A stretch of 64,000 bases of DNA from Amphichorda felina (Eukaryota > Ascomycota > Sordariomycetes > Hypocreales > Bionectriaceae), in assembly GCA_016490725.1 (NCBI GenBank), contig JAEMHR010000048.1:62001-126000 (forward strand), given 5' to 3'. Of the stretch, positions 43,748 to 54,015 are shown piece by piece (within the stretch, counting starts at the first letter, position 1; each line of letters starts with the position of its first letter). The notes beneath the pieces were generated by a model that saw only the letters and a list, made by a program, of their open reading frames with translations, searched no databases and was not told where the DNA came from. The position numbers and the translations under genes were made by a program.

Positions 43748-44240
43748 GGCTACGTCGTATTTCTTGTTTTATGGGACGATATCGGGACGATTTTGGGTCG
43801 CTGATCAAGGAATCTAGGCAAAAAAGACGCAGCGCAAAAAGGTCGCCGACGCGGGAGATGTCAAAGAGCGACTGAATGAGGCCAGCGGGGATAGAAAGTC
43901 GGGCGTTTGTCTCACGAGAGCCAGGTGGGATTGGAGTCTAGGGTGGATCGCGGGGCACCAACAGCTCCCCACCGAAGACCGCCAAACCCGCGATTGACTC
44001 GGGTGCAGACTGGAAGTGACGTTCATGCTCGGAGCGGATAAACCTCGGCCAGTCGGCCAACCTCACCTCCCATGCGATGCCGACAAAGCAAAGCTCTGCC
44101 TGCCCGTCGTCATTCCCTCTCCCCCGAGCTTCGCCCTTACCGACTTCCCTATCCTCCGCCTCAACCGAACAACGAGGCCCAGATCTCTCATGCGGTGCCG
44201 GATGGCGGAGGGAGCTTGAACACTACCGTAACTATCCACA
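43748..44240. promoter_or_regulatory. Divergent promoter region between MMS2 and the stomatin-like gene
   Basis: About 490 bp between two start codons. It is expected to carry both promoters. No distinct element was recognised. Confidence 0.45.
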
Positions 44241-45526
44241 ATGACGTCCCAATTGACCCGCGCAGCCCTCCGGGCACCTCTCCGTCCACAGCTTCGCCGT
44301 ACCGCTCCCCAGCTGAGCTTCCTCCTTTCCGCCCCCTCCACGCGCCTCTTCACCGCGTCCACCAGCAATGCCCTCGCATCCGGCTCCTCTTCCGACGGGG
44401 GGTTCTCCCCCTCGGGACCCCTGCCCACCTACTTCCAGAAACCCCGCCTGCCGGCCAACACGATTGTGCGCTTCGTGCCCCAGCAGACGGCGTGGATCGT
44501 CGAGCGCATGGGCAAGTTCAACCGGATCCTCGATCCCGGTCTTGCCGTTCTTGCGCCGTTCATCGACCGCATCGCCTACGTGAAAAGCCTCAAGGAAGTA
44601 GCCATCGAGATCCCCAAACAGAGCGCCATCACCGCCGACAACGTCACCCTCGAGCTCGACGGCGTGCTGTATACCCGTGTCTTTGATGCCTACAAGGCGA
44701 GGTACGCCTCTACTTCCCGCCATTTTGTGCAACATATTCTAACTCGAGTAGCTACGGTGTTGAAGATGCCGAGTACGCCATCTCCCAGCTCGCCCAGACG
44801 ACAATGCGCTCCGAGATCGGCCAGCTCACTCTCGACCACGTCCTCAAGGAGCGCGCCGCGCTCAACACCAACATCACGGCCGCCATCAATGATGCCGCCG
44901 AGGCCTGGGGCGTCACCTGCCTGCGCTACGAAATCCGCGACATCCACGCGCCCGCCGCCGTCGTCGAGGCCATGCACCGCCAGGTCACAGCCGAGCGCTC
45001 CAAGCGCGCCGAGATCCTCGACTCGGAGGGTCAGCGCCAGAGCGCTATCAACATTGCCGAGGGTAAGAAGCAGAGCGTCATCCTCGCGTCCGAGGCGCTG
45101 AGGGCCGAGCGCATCAATACGGCCGACGGTGAGGCCGAGGCCATCCTACTACGCGCCCGCGCCACCGCCCAAGGCATCGATGCCGTCGCCCGCAGCATCA
45201 CGAGCGGCAAGGCGGGCGCGCAGAGCGCCATGAGCCTGAGCGTGGCTGAGAAGTACGTCGACGCCTTCGGCAAGCTCGCCAAGGAGGGCACTGCGGTGGT
45301 TGTCCCTGGCAATGTCGGCGACATTGGCGGCATGATTGCCTCGGGCCTGAGCGTCTACGGCAAGGTCAACGAGGCCCAGGCCAGGGCCCTGGCCAAGAAA
45401 GCCGTGGAACCGAGCCACGAGGATGCGCACGAGGGCGAGCCGCAGGAGCAGTCGAACGAGGCTCGGAAACGGGCGATGAAGGAGACTATGATTGAGGGCT
45501 TTAATCAGACAGCCGGAGACAGGTGA
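44241..45526 (+). CDS. Mitochondrial stomatin-like protein (SLP2 type)
   Basis: Two exons: 44241-44701 and 44752-45526, giving 411 residues. SLP2-type proteins form ring scaffolds in the mitochondrial inner membrane that organise cardiolipin and protease complexes. The first 40 residues are Arg/Ala/Ser-rich (MTSQLTRAALRAPLRPQLRR), a mitochondrial presequence. The SPFH/PHB domain follows: NTIVRFVPQQTAWIVERMGK, LDPGLAVLAPFIDRIAYVKSL and NVTLELDGVLYTRVFDAYKAS, with the last Ser built across the intron. The C-terminal helical region with the SLP2 marks EGKKQSVILASEALR and GEAEAILLRARATAQGI leads to an acidic tail. The 50-nt intron keeps phase. Confidence 0.94.
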
Positions 45527-46076
45527 TGAATCCAAGGGGAGATAGGAAGGGGGAAGAAGACACAACATACCAGTGGAGGACAAAAAAAAAGAAGCATCAG
45601 GCGTTTTCTGCGAGCTGTATCATGACGGTAGCATCTCATCTCGTTTCTCCGGAGAGTACACAACTATGGCGGATTAGGGGCTGAGCTCGCGCATAGTATG
45701 TAACCTAATGTACCAATAACGATAAATTGGTTTCCTTTGTCAAAGTATAGAGACGTTGATAGCAAAGCGTCAGGTAGGAAATAGTTCCTGATCTGGGGCA
45801 TCAACGTTCATAGAAATCCGTGAGCACCATGCTTCTTCCATCCGTGGCCTACCTAAAATGACTTTGAAATTGCCCATCGAACTTCACTATCTGTCTCAGT
45901 TTGCCAACTCAGAAGCAAACTATCAGGTAAATGTTTATAGATACGAATCAATATCAACCTCGCATTGCTATACTCAACTCCTAAACGCTCCTATCATTTG
46001 CACACCACGTCTGCATCCTGTCAAGAGACCATATGCATTAATTATCGGACAAAGTTTCTTCGTAACGCAACACTCT
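45527..46076. other. Convergent spacer, partly AT-rich
   Basis: 3' ends of the stomatin-like gene and of the Sec63-domain gene. A 123-codon + frame (45858-46229) runs into the Sec63 gene antisense and has no domain. No remnant of the expected Mer3 C terminus was recognised here. Confidence 0.35.
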
Positions 46077-47135
46077 TCAGATTTTGAACTCGGTCTCGAT
46101 TTTTGTTCCCACAATTTCCTCACACGCAAAAATCGCCATCAGCTCTTCTCTCTTGGCTGCTTGCAACCTGACATGCATCAGTTTCCCACCCTTCAGTCTC
46201 TTGACGCTCCCTCTCCAGAACCAGACTAGGCGCCCACTATCGCTCACGATGACAAATGTCACCCACGGGGCCTTCTGGTGCCAGGTTGGAACCTCCTCGT
46301 TTCCATAACCTAGGGTTATTTTCGTCTCCCACCCGAGGTCATCGGCCCCTTCCCCCCCTCCATGGGAGCCGGCCTTGTCGTCTCCGTTGAGAATCTCAAT
46401 GTCCATTGTCAAGAGCGGAAAACCGGACACCTTGCGCAGCATATTCTGCCCAAAGGGCGGGTTTCGCCTGAGGATCCTCTCTATGTGGTAAAACGGCATG
46501 GCCGAGAGCCGCCTTATGTTCTTGACGCCCGCCTGCGATAGCTTCTCCAGGCTGGCGGGCCCGATACCCTCGATTTGCATCAACTCGCGATCTGAGCCCT
46601 CCCAGACGCCTGCCCTGATGCTCCGCAAGAGGTCCAGGCCGACGCTGACGCCCCGGCCATCGCCCCTCTCGCCTAGAATGTCGATGATGCATCGCAGCAC
46701 CTGCCCCAGCGTCCTGTAGATTGCGGGGCTTTCCATTTTCAGTCTTGCCCGCGTTTTGGCAGAGAGCTTGTTGGGCCACCCGTTCGGGAGGAGGTCCGCC
46801 TGGACTAGCAGGAAGACCTTGTCGGACCACGTGTTGTGCGGTGTTGATTTGTTCCGGTATGGAATGGCTGTGTTGTTGTTGACCTCGTGGAAGAATCTGG
46901 TCTGGCCTGGATCCATCGTGTAGGACATGAACTCGTCGGCGGTACAGGCGAGGCGGAGAATGTTTTCGCGGGACGGGTGCTTTTCAATGGTGAGAAGCTT
47001 GGTGAAGGTCGTTGGTGCGAGCTGGTAGCGGCGCTGGAGGGGACTAGATCTGTGGTCCATGGGGGCTGTGCGCTTTGGCACGGGATACTCATGTGCCTCT
47101 TTAGACCCCTGGGTTTGGGTAGGAGGCAATGCCAT
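46077..47135 (-). CDS. Orphan Sec63 domain related to Mer3/Hfm1 meiotic helicase, helicase part absent
   Basis: An intact single-exon frame of 352 residues from the ATG at 47135. From about residue 55 to the end it matches the Sec63-like domain found after the helicase core of Mer3/Hfm1: ENILRLACTADEF, KVFLLVQADLLPNGWP, LGQVLRCIIDILG, then IEGIGPASLEKLSQAGVKNI (helix-hairpin-helix-like) and IERILRRNPPFGQNMLRK, ending just past CEEIVGT. The DEAD/helicase motifs that should precede it are missing. There is no room for them, because only about 470 bp lie before the next gene. The frame stays open upstream to 47264, where an acceptor-like sequence could mark an old exon boundary. It may be a functional stand-alone domain or a decaying fragment; the absence of stops over more than 1 kb favours recent or continuing selection. 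Confidence 0.72.
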   Translation of the reverse strand: MALPPTQTQGSKEAHEYPVPKRTAPMDHRSSPLQRRYQLAPTTFTKLLTIEKHPSRENILRLACTADEFMSYTMDPGQTRFFHEVNNNTAIPYRNKSTPHNTWSDKVFLLVQADLLPNGWPNKLSAKTRARLKMESPAIYRTLGQVLRCIIDILGERGDGRGVSVGLDLLRSIRAGVWEGSDRELMQIEGIGPASLEKLSQAGVKNIRRLSAMPFYHIERILRRNPPFGQNMLRKVSGFPLLTMDIEILNGDDKAGSHGGGEGADDLGWETKITLGYGNEEVPTWHQKAPWVTFVIVSDSGRLVWFWRGSVKRLKGGKLMHVRLQAAKREELMAIFACEEIVGTKIETEFKI

Positions 47136-47264
47136 GGTGTTACTGCCAGATTTTGGTTGGCGGCTCTGCGTGAATAGAGAACCCCGTTCCTCATACGAGG
47201 GAGCATACGCAAGGCAGATTAGTAGCACTGGATTGGATTGACACGGAAGAAATGAGAAGAATTG

Positions 47265-47733
47265 CTAGCTACGGTGGGTGGCCTCAGGAGAGGGGGCTCA
47301 GTGATATTCAATTTGGCATCGTGCCTTCCCTCAATGTCGTAAGGCTGCCTGTATGGTGCTCCTACCACATGTAATTCTGCACCTACCTTGGAACTGTGAA
47401 CCATGACATCATGCAATGATTATTTTGGAGATTGCACCTTCTCTGCTTCTGTCCTTATGTTTTTAAAGATGGCTAATGTCAAATTTTATATGAATCACTG
47501 GGACCTCTGGAAGAAATCTAGCATGCGATAAAGGGGGGAGCGCAAGTCATCACAAGGCTTTCATATTTACAGACGCTCAAAGGCGACATGACTGATAGGC
47601 GTATGTACTAGTACCATGAGAAAGACAGGCTCTGCCCAGACACGACGTAGCTAGCAGGGCGTGCCCTTCTTAACTCTCACCCCCTCTCAGTCCACCAACA
47701 ATACAATCTGGAACCGTGTTTCTCAAAAACCCC
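47265..47733. other. Spacer upstream of the orphan Sec63 gene
   Basis: Checked for the missing helicase exons; none were recognised. It is moderately AT-rich between 47420 and 47600 and ends in the pectate-lyase 3' end. Confidence 0.4.
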
Positions 47734-48726
47734 TTACTCCCAGGAGAGGGTAGCACCAGCGCCGGATAGAACAGAGTCGAGGCTGCCGCTGCCGGCAAGC
47801 TCGTATGTGTAGGGAAGATCGCCGCCGGAGATGGTGCCCTCCTCGACATCGTACGAGGCGCCGCCGAGGTCGACGTCGTTGACGACAATGTAGCCGGTCT
47901 CGTCCGAGTCGCGGAAGATGATGGGGCTCTCGGTGTCGACGAAGACGCTGGACTCGAGGAGGACCTGGGCGCCCAGACGGGTGTTGATGGCGGAGTCAAT
48001 GATGCCCTCGTACTGGTTGTTGTAGATGTGGGCGGTGCCGAAGCGCACGCTGGGGCCGCGCGAGTTGATGCTGGACCAGCGGTTGTTGGCGTAGGTGACG
48101 GTCAGGTGGCCCGTGTCCTCGTCCGAGTTGGAGTCGGAGTGGCCGACCAGGGAGGCCTTCCAGTGGTCGTGGATGAGCGAGTTGGAGAGGGTGACCCAGT
48201 CGGAGCCGTGGGTGACATCGAAGAGGCCGTCGTAGTCGTCCTTGCCGACGCTGAGGTCGCCCGACAGATCGACGTGGTCGACCCAGACGTTGGTGGACCC
48301 ATCGATGCCAACGGCGTCGCCGTTGTCGGCATCGACCTTGGAGATGGCCAGGTTGCGGATGATGACGTTGGACACGCGGCGCACGTAGATGCCAATGTTC
48401 TCGAGCGAGGCACCGCCGGAGGCGCCGACAATGGTCGTGTCGGACGAGGGGCGGACCTTTCCGGGGCCAGTCAGGGCGCCATCGACGACGATGACGGTAG
48501 CACCGTCGGCCTCGGCAGCCTCGCTGAAGGAGGCAAAGTCGCTGACGGTGGTGGTGGTGCCACCAGCGCCGCCCGTTGTGCCGCCGTTGGAAGAGGCAAA
48601 GCCGATGTTGCAGGCCTCGGTGATGGCAGCGCGCTTCTCGATGGTGCGCTTGTCCTCCTTCTCAATGGTAGGGGTCGGGCTGGCAGCGGCAAAGCCGGCC
48701 ATGGCGGCGACATGGGAGAACTTCAT
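47734..48726 (-). CDS. Secreted pectate lyase, polysaccharide lyase family 1
   Basis: A single exon of 330 residues. PL1 enzymes cleave de-esterified pectin by beta-elimination outside the cell. MKFSHVAAMAGFAAASP is a signal peptide, followed by a short propeptide ending KR (EKEDKRTIEKR, possible Kex2 sites) and a mature N terminus near AAITEACNIGFASSNGGT. The parallel beta-helix core shows DTTIVGASGGA, NVIIRNLAI, DAVGIDGSTNVWVDHVDL with WxDH, DGLFDVTHGSDWVTLSNS with Ca-binding acids, GHLTVTYANNRW, and the catalytic Arg region NSRGPSVRFGTAHIYNNQY. The frame is open upstream of the ATG, but the signal peptide fixes the start. TATAAATA lies about 160 bp upstream. It suggests plant cell-wall degradation. 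Confidence 0.93.
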   Translation of the reverse strand: MKFSHVAAMAGFAAASPTPTIEKEDKRTIEKRAAITEACNIGFASSNGGTTGGAGGTTTTVSDFASFSEAAEADGATVIVVDGALTGPGKVRPSSDTTIVGASGGASLENIGIYVRRVSNVIIRNLAISKVDADNGDAVGIDGSTNVWVDHVDLSGDLSVGKDDYDGLFDVTHGSDWVTLSNSLIHDHWKASLVGHSDSNSDEDTGHLTVTYANNRWSSINSRGPSVRFGTAHIYNNQYEGIIDSAINTRLGAQVLLESSVFVDTESPIIFRDSDETGYIVVNDVDLGGASYDVEEGTISGGDLPYTYELAGSGSLDSVLSGAGATLSWE

Positions 48727-48887
48727 GGTGAAGAATGAGAAGATGAAGGCGGAGCCGGTCCGGGGTGGCTTTGGTATAGTAATAAACTTGGAAAATGGGT
48801 GAGAGAATGTAAGGTGAGGTGGAGTTGCAAGAGCCTGTCTTGGGAGTGGTGATGGAGCGTTTAGTTTCAAGACGAGGTTATGGCTGA

Positions 48888-48895
48888 TATTTATA
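48888..48895 (-). promoter_or_regulatory. Probable TATA box of the pectate lyase gene
   Basis: TATAAATA read on the minus strand, 162-169 bp before the start codon. Position and sequence fit a regulated fungal promoter. Confidence 0.5.
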
Positions 48896-50682
48896 CTTGA
48901 TATGAAAACCTCAAATAAGCGGCTTCGCTACGGTTGGGACCCCTAGAATGCCGATGGCGGTTCGGCTGTTGCCGCCGGTGGCACTCGGTCCAAGGCAGAC
49001 GAGATCAAACGGGACGATTGACGGAGTCGATAGTCGCACGAATAGGATGATTCCGAGGCTCGAAGGTTTCTTAGTTTTGGTGCGAGTCTCGAAACGTCTT
49101 GAAACGGTTGTGATGGTCTAGGGGTCAGACGTCGGTACATAGTTGAAGGCTCGAAGCAGTAGATGGCGACCGCATCAATACGGGGTTACTAGCCAGCGAC
49201 GACTCATCACCATGTGGTAGGGCTTATGCATACAACTGATCAAGGATAAAACCAGTCCCGTGAATCCCATCAATAAGAGCCCGATGGCGTTCGAATTGCG
49301 ATGGCTTTGGGATATGATGTTCATGGCTGGGGGGCTGGATCCGGTAAACGGAGCATTTAAGAACATGCCCAAAGAGGAAATTTCCAGACGCAAGTGCCCC
49401 ATGGGAATAAGTGTGTCCTGTGGGGTGCAGAACCAATATACTTGAGGTTTCATCGCTCCGGCCGTTTCAGTCTGCTGTGTCTGGGATTGTCGTTGGCGGA
49501 AAATCATGGCGTCTTGACATTTGTGTGTCTGGCGCCAGACCTGTGACCGAAACCACCTCCAAACATGACAGCAGTCTGTAGCGGCTGACCTCATAGAGCG
49601 TCTCGGCCGACCATGAGGCTCATCTACAGGCGCATCTGACCGACATGGAAGCGATCAGCCATGTGGGTGATCCACCCAGCGTGGCTGGACATTTATCCGT
49701 CCAGTGGATGTTGGCTGTAGGCAATGGCAGATGCAGAGAACAAATCCTCCGGATCCAATGGACACTACTGTGGCTTCCCATCATATGTTGCCCCAGGCAC
49801 CCCGCGATGATCGGCGTGTCGGTTCGATATTGGGGGCGAATGCCGTATAGCCGGCTCGTAGGGGGATGGTCGTATCTAACATTTGGATGGGCTCTTCGCT
49901 CTTCATTCCCGACATTGCAGCGCCAAGGCACGCACCGTATTTCTGCCTCTATCGTCGTCATGACCCGGCACAACCCCCGAGAAGAGTGTTCGCGATGGCA
50001 AGCTGCAAGCTGCAAGCTTTAATCAAGGGCGTGCCGAATACCCAGAAGGAAGAAGCCATGGTCCGTTCTGTAAGGTGGAAATCCGCGTCCCGTTTGGCCG
50101 TTGGCTTAGGCAGTCAAGGCTCGTAAGATGGTTACCGAGTTGCGCAACTTGAGATGAGAACACCAATCCACTGGACGGCAGCTCTCTACTGGGTTGGCCC
50201 GTGGCCGGCGGGTGGCCGTGGACACCGGCACGGAACACAGATATACGGGGTAGTACGGAGATATACGGGGATGGACGGGGCAGGGAGGAGAGCGGAACGG
50301 CACCGCCGCCCCAGAATACCGGATTGCCGTTTTGGGTAATTCTTCCCCTCCACTTACACCGACGCCGGCCGGTCGCGGGCCAACTCGAGGGCCAACTTGG
50401 GTCCTGCATTCTCACGTGGTCTCATACCTGTACTAATACCTGTACTGACTCAACACCGTCAGGATCAAGAATGGGTGAGAATGTGGTTATGGAAATTGTG
50501 CACCAGACGCCCGCGTTAGACGTACAGCCCGGGTAACGCCTCCAGCAAGGGCTTCATCTCGTTGACTTTTGGCAAAGTACTCGCATGCGAGTTTAACCGC
50601 TACCAATGGGTCACGTGTATACACGTGGAGCGCCACCCAGACCCCGACCACGAGACTGCCAACTCATGAATTGCTGGCGCGG
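48896..50682. other. Gene-free stretch between the pectate lyase and the Zn2Cys6 regulator
   Basis: About 1.8 kb with several short overlapping frames on both strands and no recognisable domain. Short direct repeats of ATATACGGGG / TACGGAGATATACGGGG occur near 50242-50276. The region probably contains the promoters of the two flanking divergent genes. Confidence 0.4.
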
Positions 50683-50738
50683 CTCTGCGGCTCTGCGACT
50701 CTACAACTCTGCATCTCTGCATCTCTGCGCCTCTGCGC
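50683..50738. repeat. 8-bp tandem repeat (CTCTGCNN, seven copies)
   Basis: Seven contiguous 8-bp units read CTCTGCGG, CTCTGCGA, CTCTACAA, CTCTGCAT, CTCTGCAT, CTCTGCGC, CTCTGCGC. They lie 129-184 bp before the regulator's start codon, so copy changes could alter its leader or promoter. Confidence 0.85.
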
Positions 50739-50866
50739 CTGCGCTCCTCACCCATGTCCCACGTGGAGCACAATCTACGAGTGCACCCTCATCCGTGCCC
50801 GCATCCGCACCCACAGCGCCCCCGGTGGATAATGTAACTTCTGGGCGCCGACTCGTGGCTGCAGTC

Positions 50867-52851
50867 ATGCCCAAAGCGAGGACCGTCCCGTGTCTGCCCT
50901 GCAAAGGTGTGTTGGAGCTTGGCAGCCCCCAACTGCAGTCGCTTTCGCTGACAACCTCACAGAAAAGCACCTCAAATGTAGGCCTCGGAATGTCTCTGCT
51001 GCCCTCTAGAGGTTGTACCTTGTAGACTCATGAAACCCACCAGGTGATGGTCAGCGACCAGTATGCCACCGATGCCAGACCAAAAACCTCGAGTGCCGGC
51101 GTCACTCGGTGGCCACCGTCTTCGTCAACTCAAATGAAGAAGACTTTTCTGAGGACCAGGAATGGGTCACCAGCCGGGCCGACAGATGTGAGCCTCTTGA
51201 CAGTTGAGCATCTTGAAAAGTGTCATTCTCATCGTTATCTCATCCATAGTCTGCTTCGACTTCTGCTCACCCAGTCTGCTACCGGACTCGGACACTATCG
51301 CTCCCCATCCTCCACCGTCTGTCCCACCTCCGGCCTCGATCCTCGCCTCTGATACCGAAACGGGGGACTCGACTCACTCAAGCCCCGATGTCTCTGCCGG
51401 GAGCCTTGGCAGCAACGTTCTGCCTTCGCTGATCCTGGAGCCGCAGTCCCATCCGCTGCTAGCAGCCGTCAAGAACCCCAGTCCTAGTACGGGAGGCTGC
51501 CGCCGGTTTCCCCTCGAGGACCTGCAGGAGGCCTGCCTCCTCAAGCATTTCATCGATCATGTTGCTCCATGGGTACGAGCCTTGCCAAACCATGTCACAT
51601 CGCCCCGTGTAAGCTGATTGCCGAAATCAAACTTGACAGTTCGACATTGCCGATCCGGACCGCCACTTCCAGCTTGTCGTCCCCATCATTGCGCGCTCCC
51701 AGCCCCATCTGCTCAACGCCATCTTTGCCCTCTCCGCCCGCCACATGACCTGGGATCCCCGGCCGCCCTCCCGGCCGTCGCTCCCCAGCGGCAGCGGCAG
51801 AGGCGTCACCTTCAACGGGCGCCCGCTCCCTGCGCTGACTCACCTGTCCGCCGTCGAGTACATGCTGGAGTGCCTCCCCGCGCTGCGCCGCTTCCACGAG
51901 GGCGCCGACGACGGGTACCTAGCCAGCGTGGTGGTCACGGCCGTCATGCTGCGGCAGCTGGAGCACATCGACAAGGAGAGCGCCAGGCTGGGGGCCAGCC
52001 CCGGCCGCCAGTCGGTGCTCTCGGGGGCGCAGGACGCCTTCCTGCCGCTCGTCAGCGGCATGTTCCGCAGCCCGCTGTTCACGCCGCTGTTCCACCGCAG
52101 CGGGCTCGTCCAGGCGGCGTGCCTGATGGTGCTGCGGCAGGAGATCTACTACTCGATGGGGGCGCGGCGGGCGTCGCAGATGGTGGCTGCCGAATGCATT
52201 GCTACGACTTCGTTCATACACGAGGTGACGGTGCACATGCTGCAAGTCACCCAGTGGTGCTGGGGGAAAAGAGGGAGGGCTGAGTGGGGTGAGTTTGCTG
52301 ATCTAAAGATGCCTCACTGCTGGTCGGGTGCTAACATAGATCGAGATCGGTTAATACGGCAGCAGGAGCACATTGAGCAGAGCAGCCTCCTGGGCATCCA
52401 GCCGCTGTTCCAGCAGCCAGCCGACGCATCCCGAGGAGAATTTGTACCGACTATTTGGTATAGTTCTCGGACCGAGGTGTACTGCATCCAACTCGCCATG
52501 ATGGCACGGTCAATACTGACCCTCGAAGGCTCCAACCTGAGGTACGTCTCGTTCTGTCCCATGCATAAATTCCCAATGATCACCAGCTAAAACTCCCCCC
52601 CTAGGGTCGAGCCGGCGGCTCTACCACGACCAGAGGCAGAGAAGGAGGGAAGGATTCTCATATCAGAACTCTACGGCATCGCGGCAGGGTTTGCTGCGTC
52701 TCCCCATGCCATTCTTCACGCGTCCATGATGACACGGCTATACGGCTATCTTTTCACAGACGAGGAGGAGAGGCGTACTTTCCAGTCCCTGGCGGGGCCG
52801 CGCCTAAGGGAGTCAGACGCCTGGCCGTTTCGAAATCTCACGGCCTTTTGA
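50867..52851 (+). CDS. Zn2Cys6 fungal transcription factor
   Basis: Proposed seven exons: 50867-50906, 50963-50977, 51044-51187, 51250-51572, 51640-52288, 52340-52541, 52605-52851, giving 539 residues. The N-terminal binuclear zinc cluster is built from three exons: C9-LP-C12, then six residues to C19 (its codon split T|GT), six residues, and C26-HR-C29-QTKNLE-C36. This is an exact CX2CX6CX6CX2CX6C pattern. A Pro/Ser-rich linker follows, then a middle homology region typical of Zn2Cys6 regulators (FDIADPDRHFQLVVPII, LLNAIFALSARHM, LKHFIDHVAPW). There is no obvious bZIP or leucine zipper. The 15-nt second exon is required for the cluster. It reads towards the Rossmann-fold protein gene 340 bp downstream on the same strand and could regulate nearby accessory genes, but its targets are unknown. 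Confidence 0.86.
50963..50977 (+). other. 15-nt microexon in the zinc cluster
   Basis: It lies between a CTCACAG acceptor and a GTAGGC donor and encodes E-K-H-L-K with both end codons split. It supplies most of the spacing between the second and third Cys of the zinc cluster. Confidence 0.75.
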
Positions 52852-53191
52852 AATGGCGCTTCCAAAGGGTACAGGACACATTTTAAACGATGACAAATGA
52901 TGAGGGCATCCCGGCAAACCGGCACCTCGTCCAATAATAGGCAGTACATACAAACGAACAGATACCACTACTGCGTGATATTCATTTACCGCGTACGAGG
53001 GATTACGACTCAGATAAGAAGTTTAACACGGAGATTACGGAGTACGGAGATTACAGAGTACATAGGAGGGATTAACGAGCCCTCCCTCCTCGTCACGGCT
53101 ACCTCTCTCCTTTAGAAACCCCAATTCAAATTTCAACTCGAGCTAGTACTCATCGCCGCATGATTGGGCAACTGTGCACATCCAAGGAAAT
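52852..53191. promoter_or_regulatory. Spacer between the regulator and the Rossmann-fold gene
   Basis: About 340 bp in tandem orientation. It contains TACGGAGTA at 53036-53044 within repeated ACGGAGATTAC units (53028-53055). It probably holds the downstream gene's promoter. Confidence 0.45.
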
Positions 53192-54015
53192 ATGAAGCTC
53201 ATTATTGTCGGCGCTAGCGGCTTCGTGGGTGGCCAAGTAATTCGCCACGCATTGCGCAAGCCCGAGATAACCAGCATCGTTGGCCTCAGCCGGAAGCCCC
53301 TCGAGTCGGTGCCTGAAACCGAGGGCCTGGCCGCGAAGTTCAAGAATGTCATCGTCCAAGACTACGGGGTGTATCCCGAAGATGTGAAGGGGGAACTCGC
53401 TGGGGCATCAGCCTGCATCTGGTATTATTGCATGGGGTCAGGCGGTGCATCTATGAACGGGGGCACTGACATACTAAAACAGGACCGTCGCCATCAAGCC
53501 ATACAAGGGCAAGGACGTACCGTTTGAGGAGATCAAAAGGGTGTGCCAGGACACGACAATAGCTGGTCTCAAGGCCATGCATGAAGCCGGGCTAGCTAGG
53601 CCGTTCCGGTTCATCTACATGAGCGGCATCTTTGCCGAGCGCGATCAGACCAAGACGCCAAAAGTCCTCCCCGAGTATCTATTGATGCGGGTAAGTCTAC
53701 CCCATGAGAAGGCTCTCACACACCCCCCACATGTTCTAATTATATCCCCCCCACCAGGGAGCTACCGAGAACCAGATTCTGGAGTATGTGTCCGCCCACC
53801 CAGGGGAAATGGAAGCCTGCGTCGTCAACCCGGCCGTGATCTATGCTCCATGGAAGCCCCTATTGCACCCGGAGGTTGCCGAGTCTGTGGGGACCGTGCA
53901 TGTGGACGAGGTGGTGGCTGCTATGCTGCAGCAGATCATCCATGGGATCGAGAAGGAGCCGCTCCTCAATGACGATCTAGTCCGGATCGGGAGAAAGGCT
54001 CTGGCTGGGGAGTAA
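53192..54015 (+). CDS. NAD(P)-binding Rossmann-fold protein (epimerase/reductase-like)
   Basis: Three exons: 53192-53421, 53483-53690, 53758-54015, giving 231 residues. The N terminus MKLIIVGASGFVGGQVIRHAL carries the GxxGxxG nucleotide-binding loop of the atypical short-chain dehydrogenase/NmrA-like group. SIVGLSRKPLE includes an Arg-Lys pair that may favour NADP(H). After the first splice comes ACIWTVAIKPYKG, and FRFIYMSGIFAE then corresponds to the usual active-site Ser strand. A YxxxK pair is not obvious: YLLMR is found near the expected place, but no matching Lys follows. Catalysis is therefore uncertain, and a redox-sensor or dehydrogenase role are both possible. The C terminus VNPAVIYAPW...VHVDEVVAAMLQQI fits the fold. 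Phase is kept at both junctions. Confidence 0.82.

Noticed and set aside
47265..47733. Search for Mer3 helicase exons upstream of the Sec63 domain
   Set aside because: No DEAD-box, SAT or winged-helix coding signal was recognised, and the space is too short for the missing part of more than 600 residues.
48028..48738. 236-codon + frame opposite the pectate lyase
   Set aside because: Low-complexity Gly/Val/Ala/Asp shadow; the lyase has all catalytic motifs.
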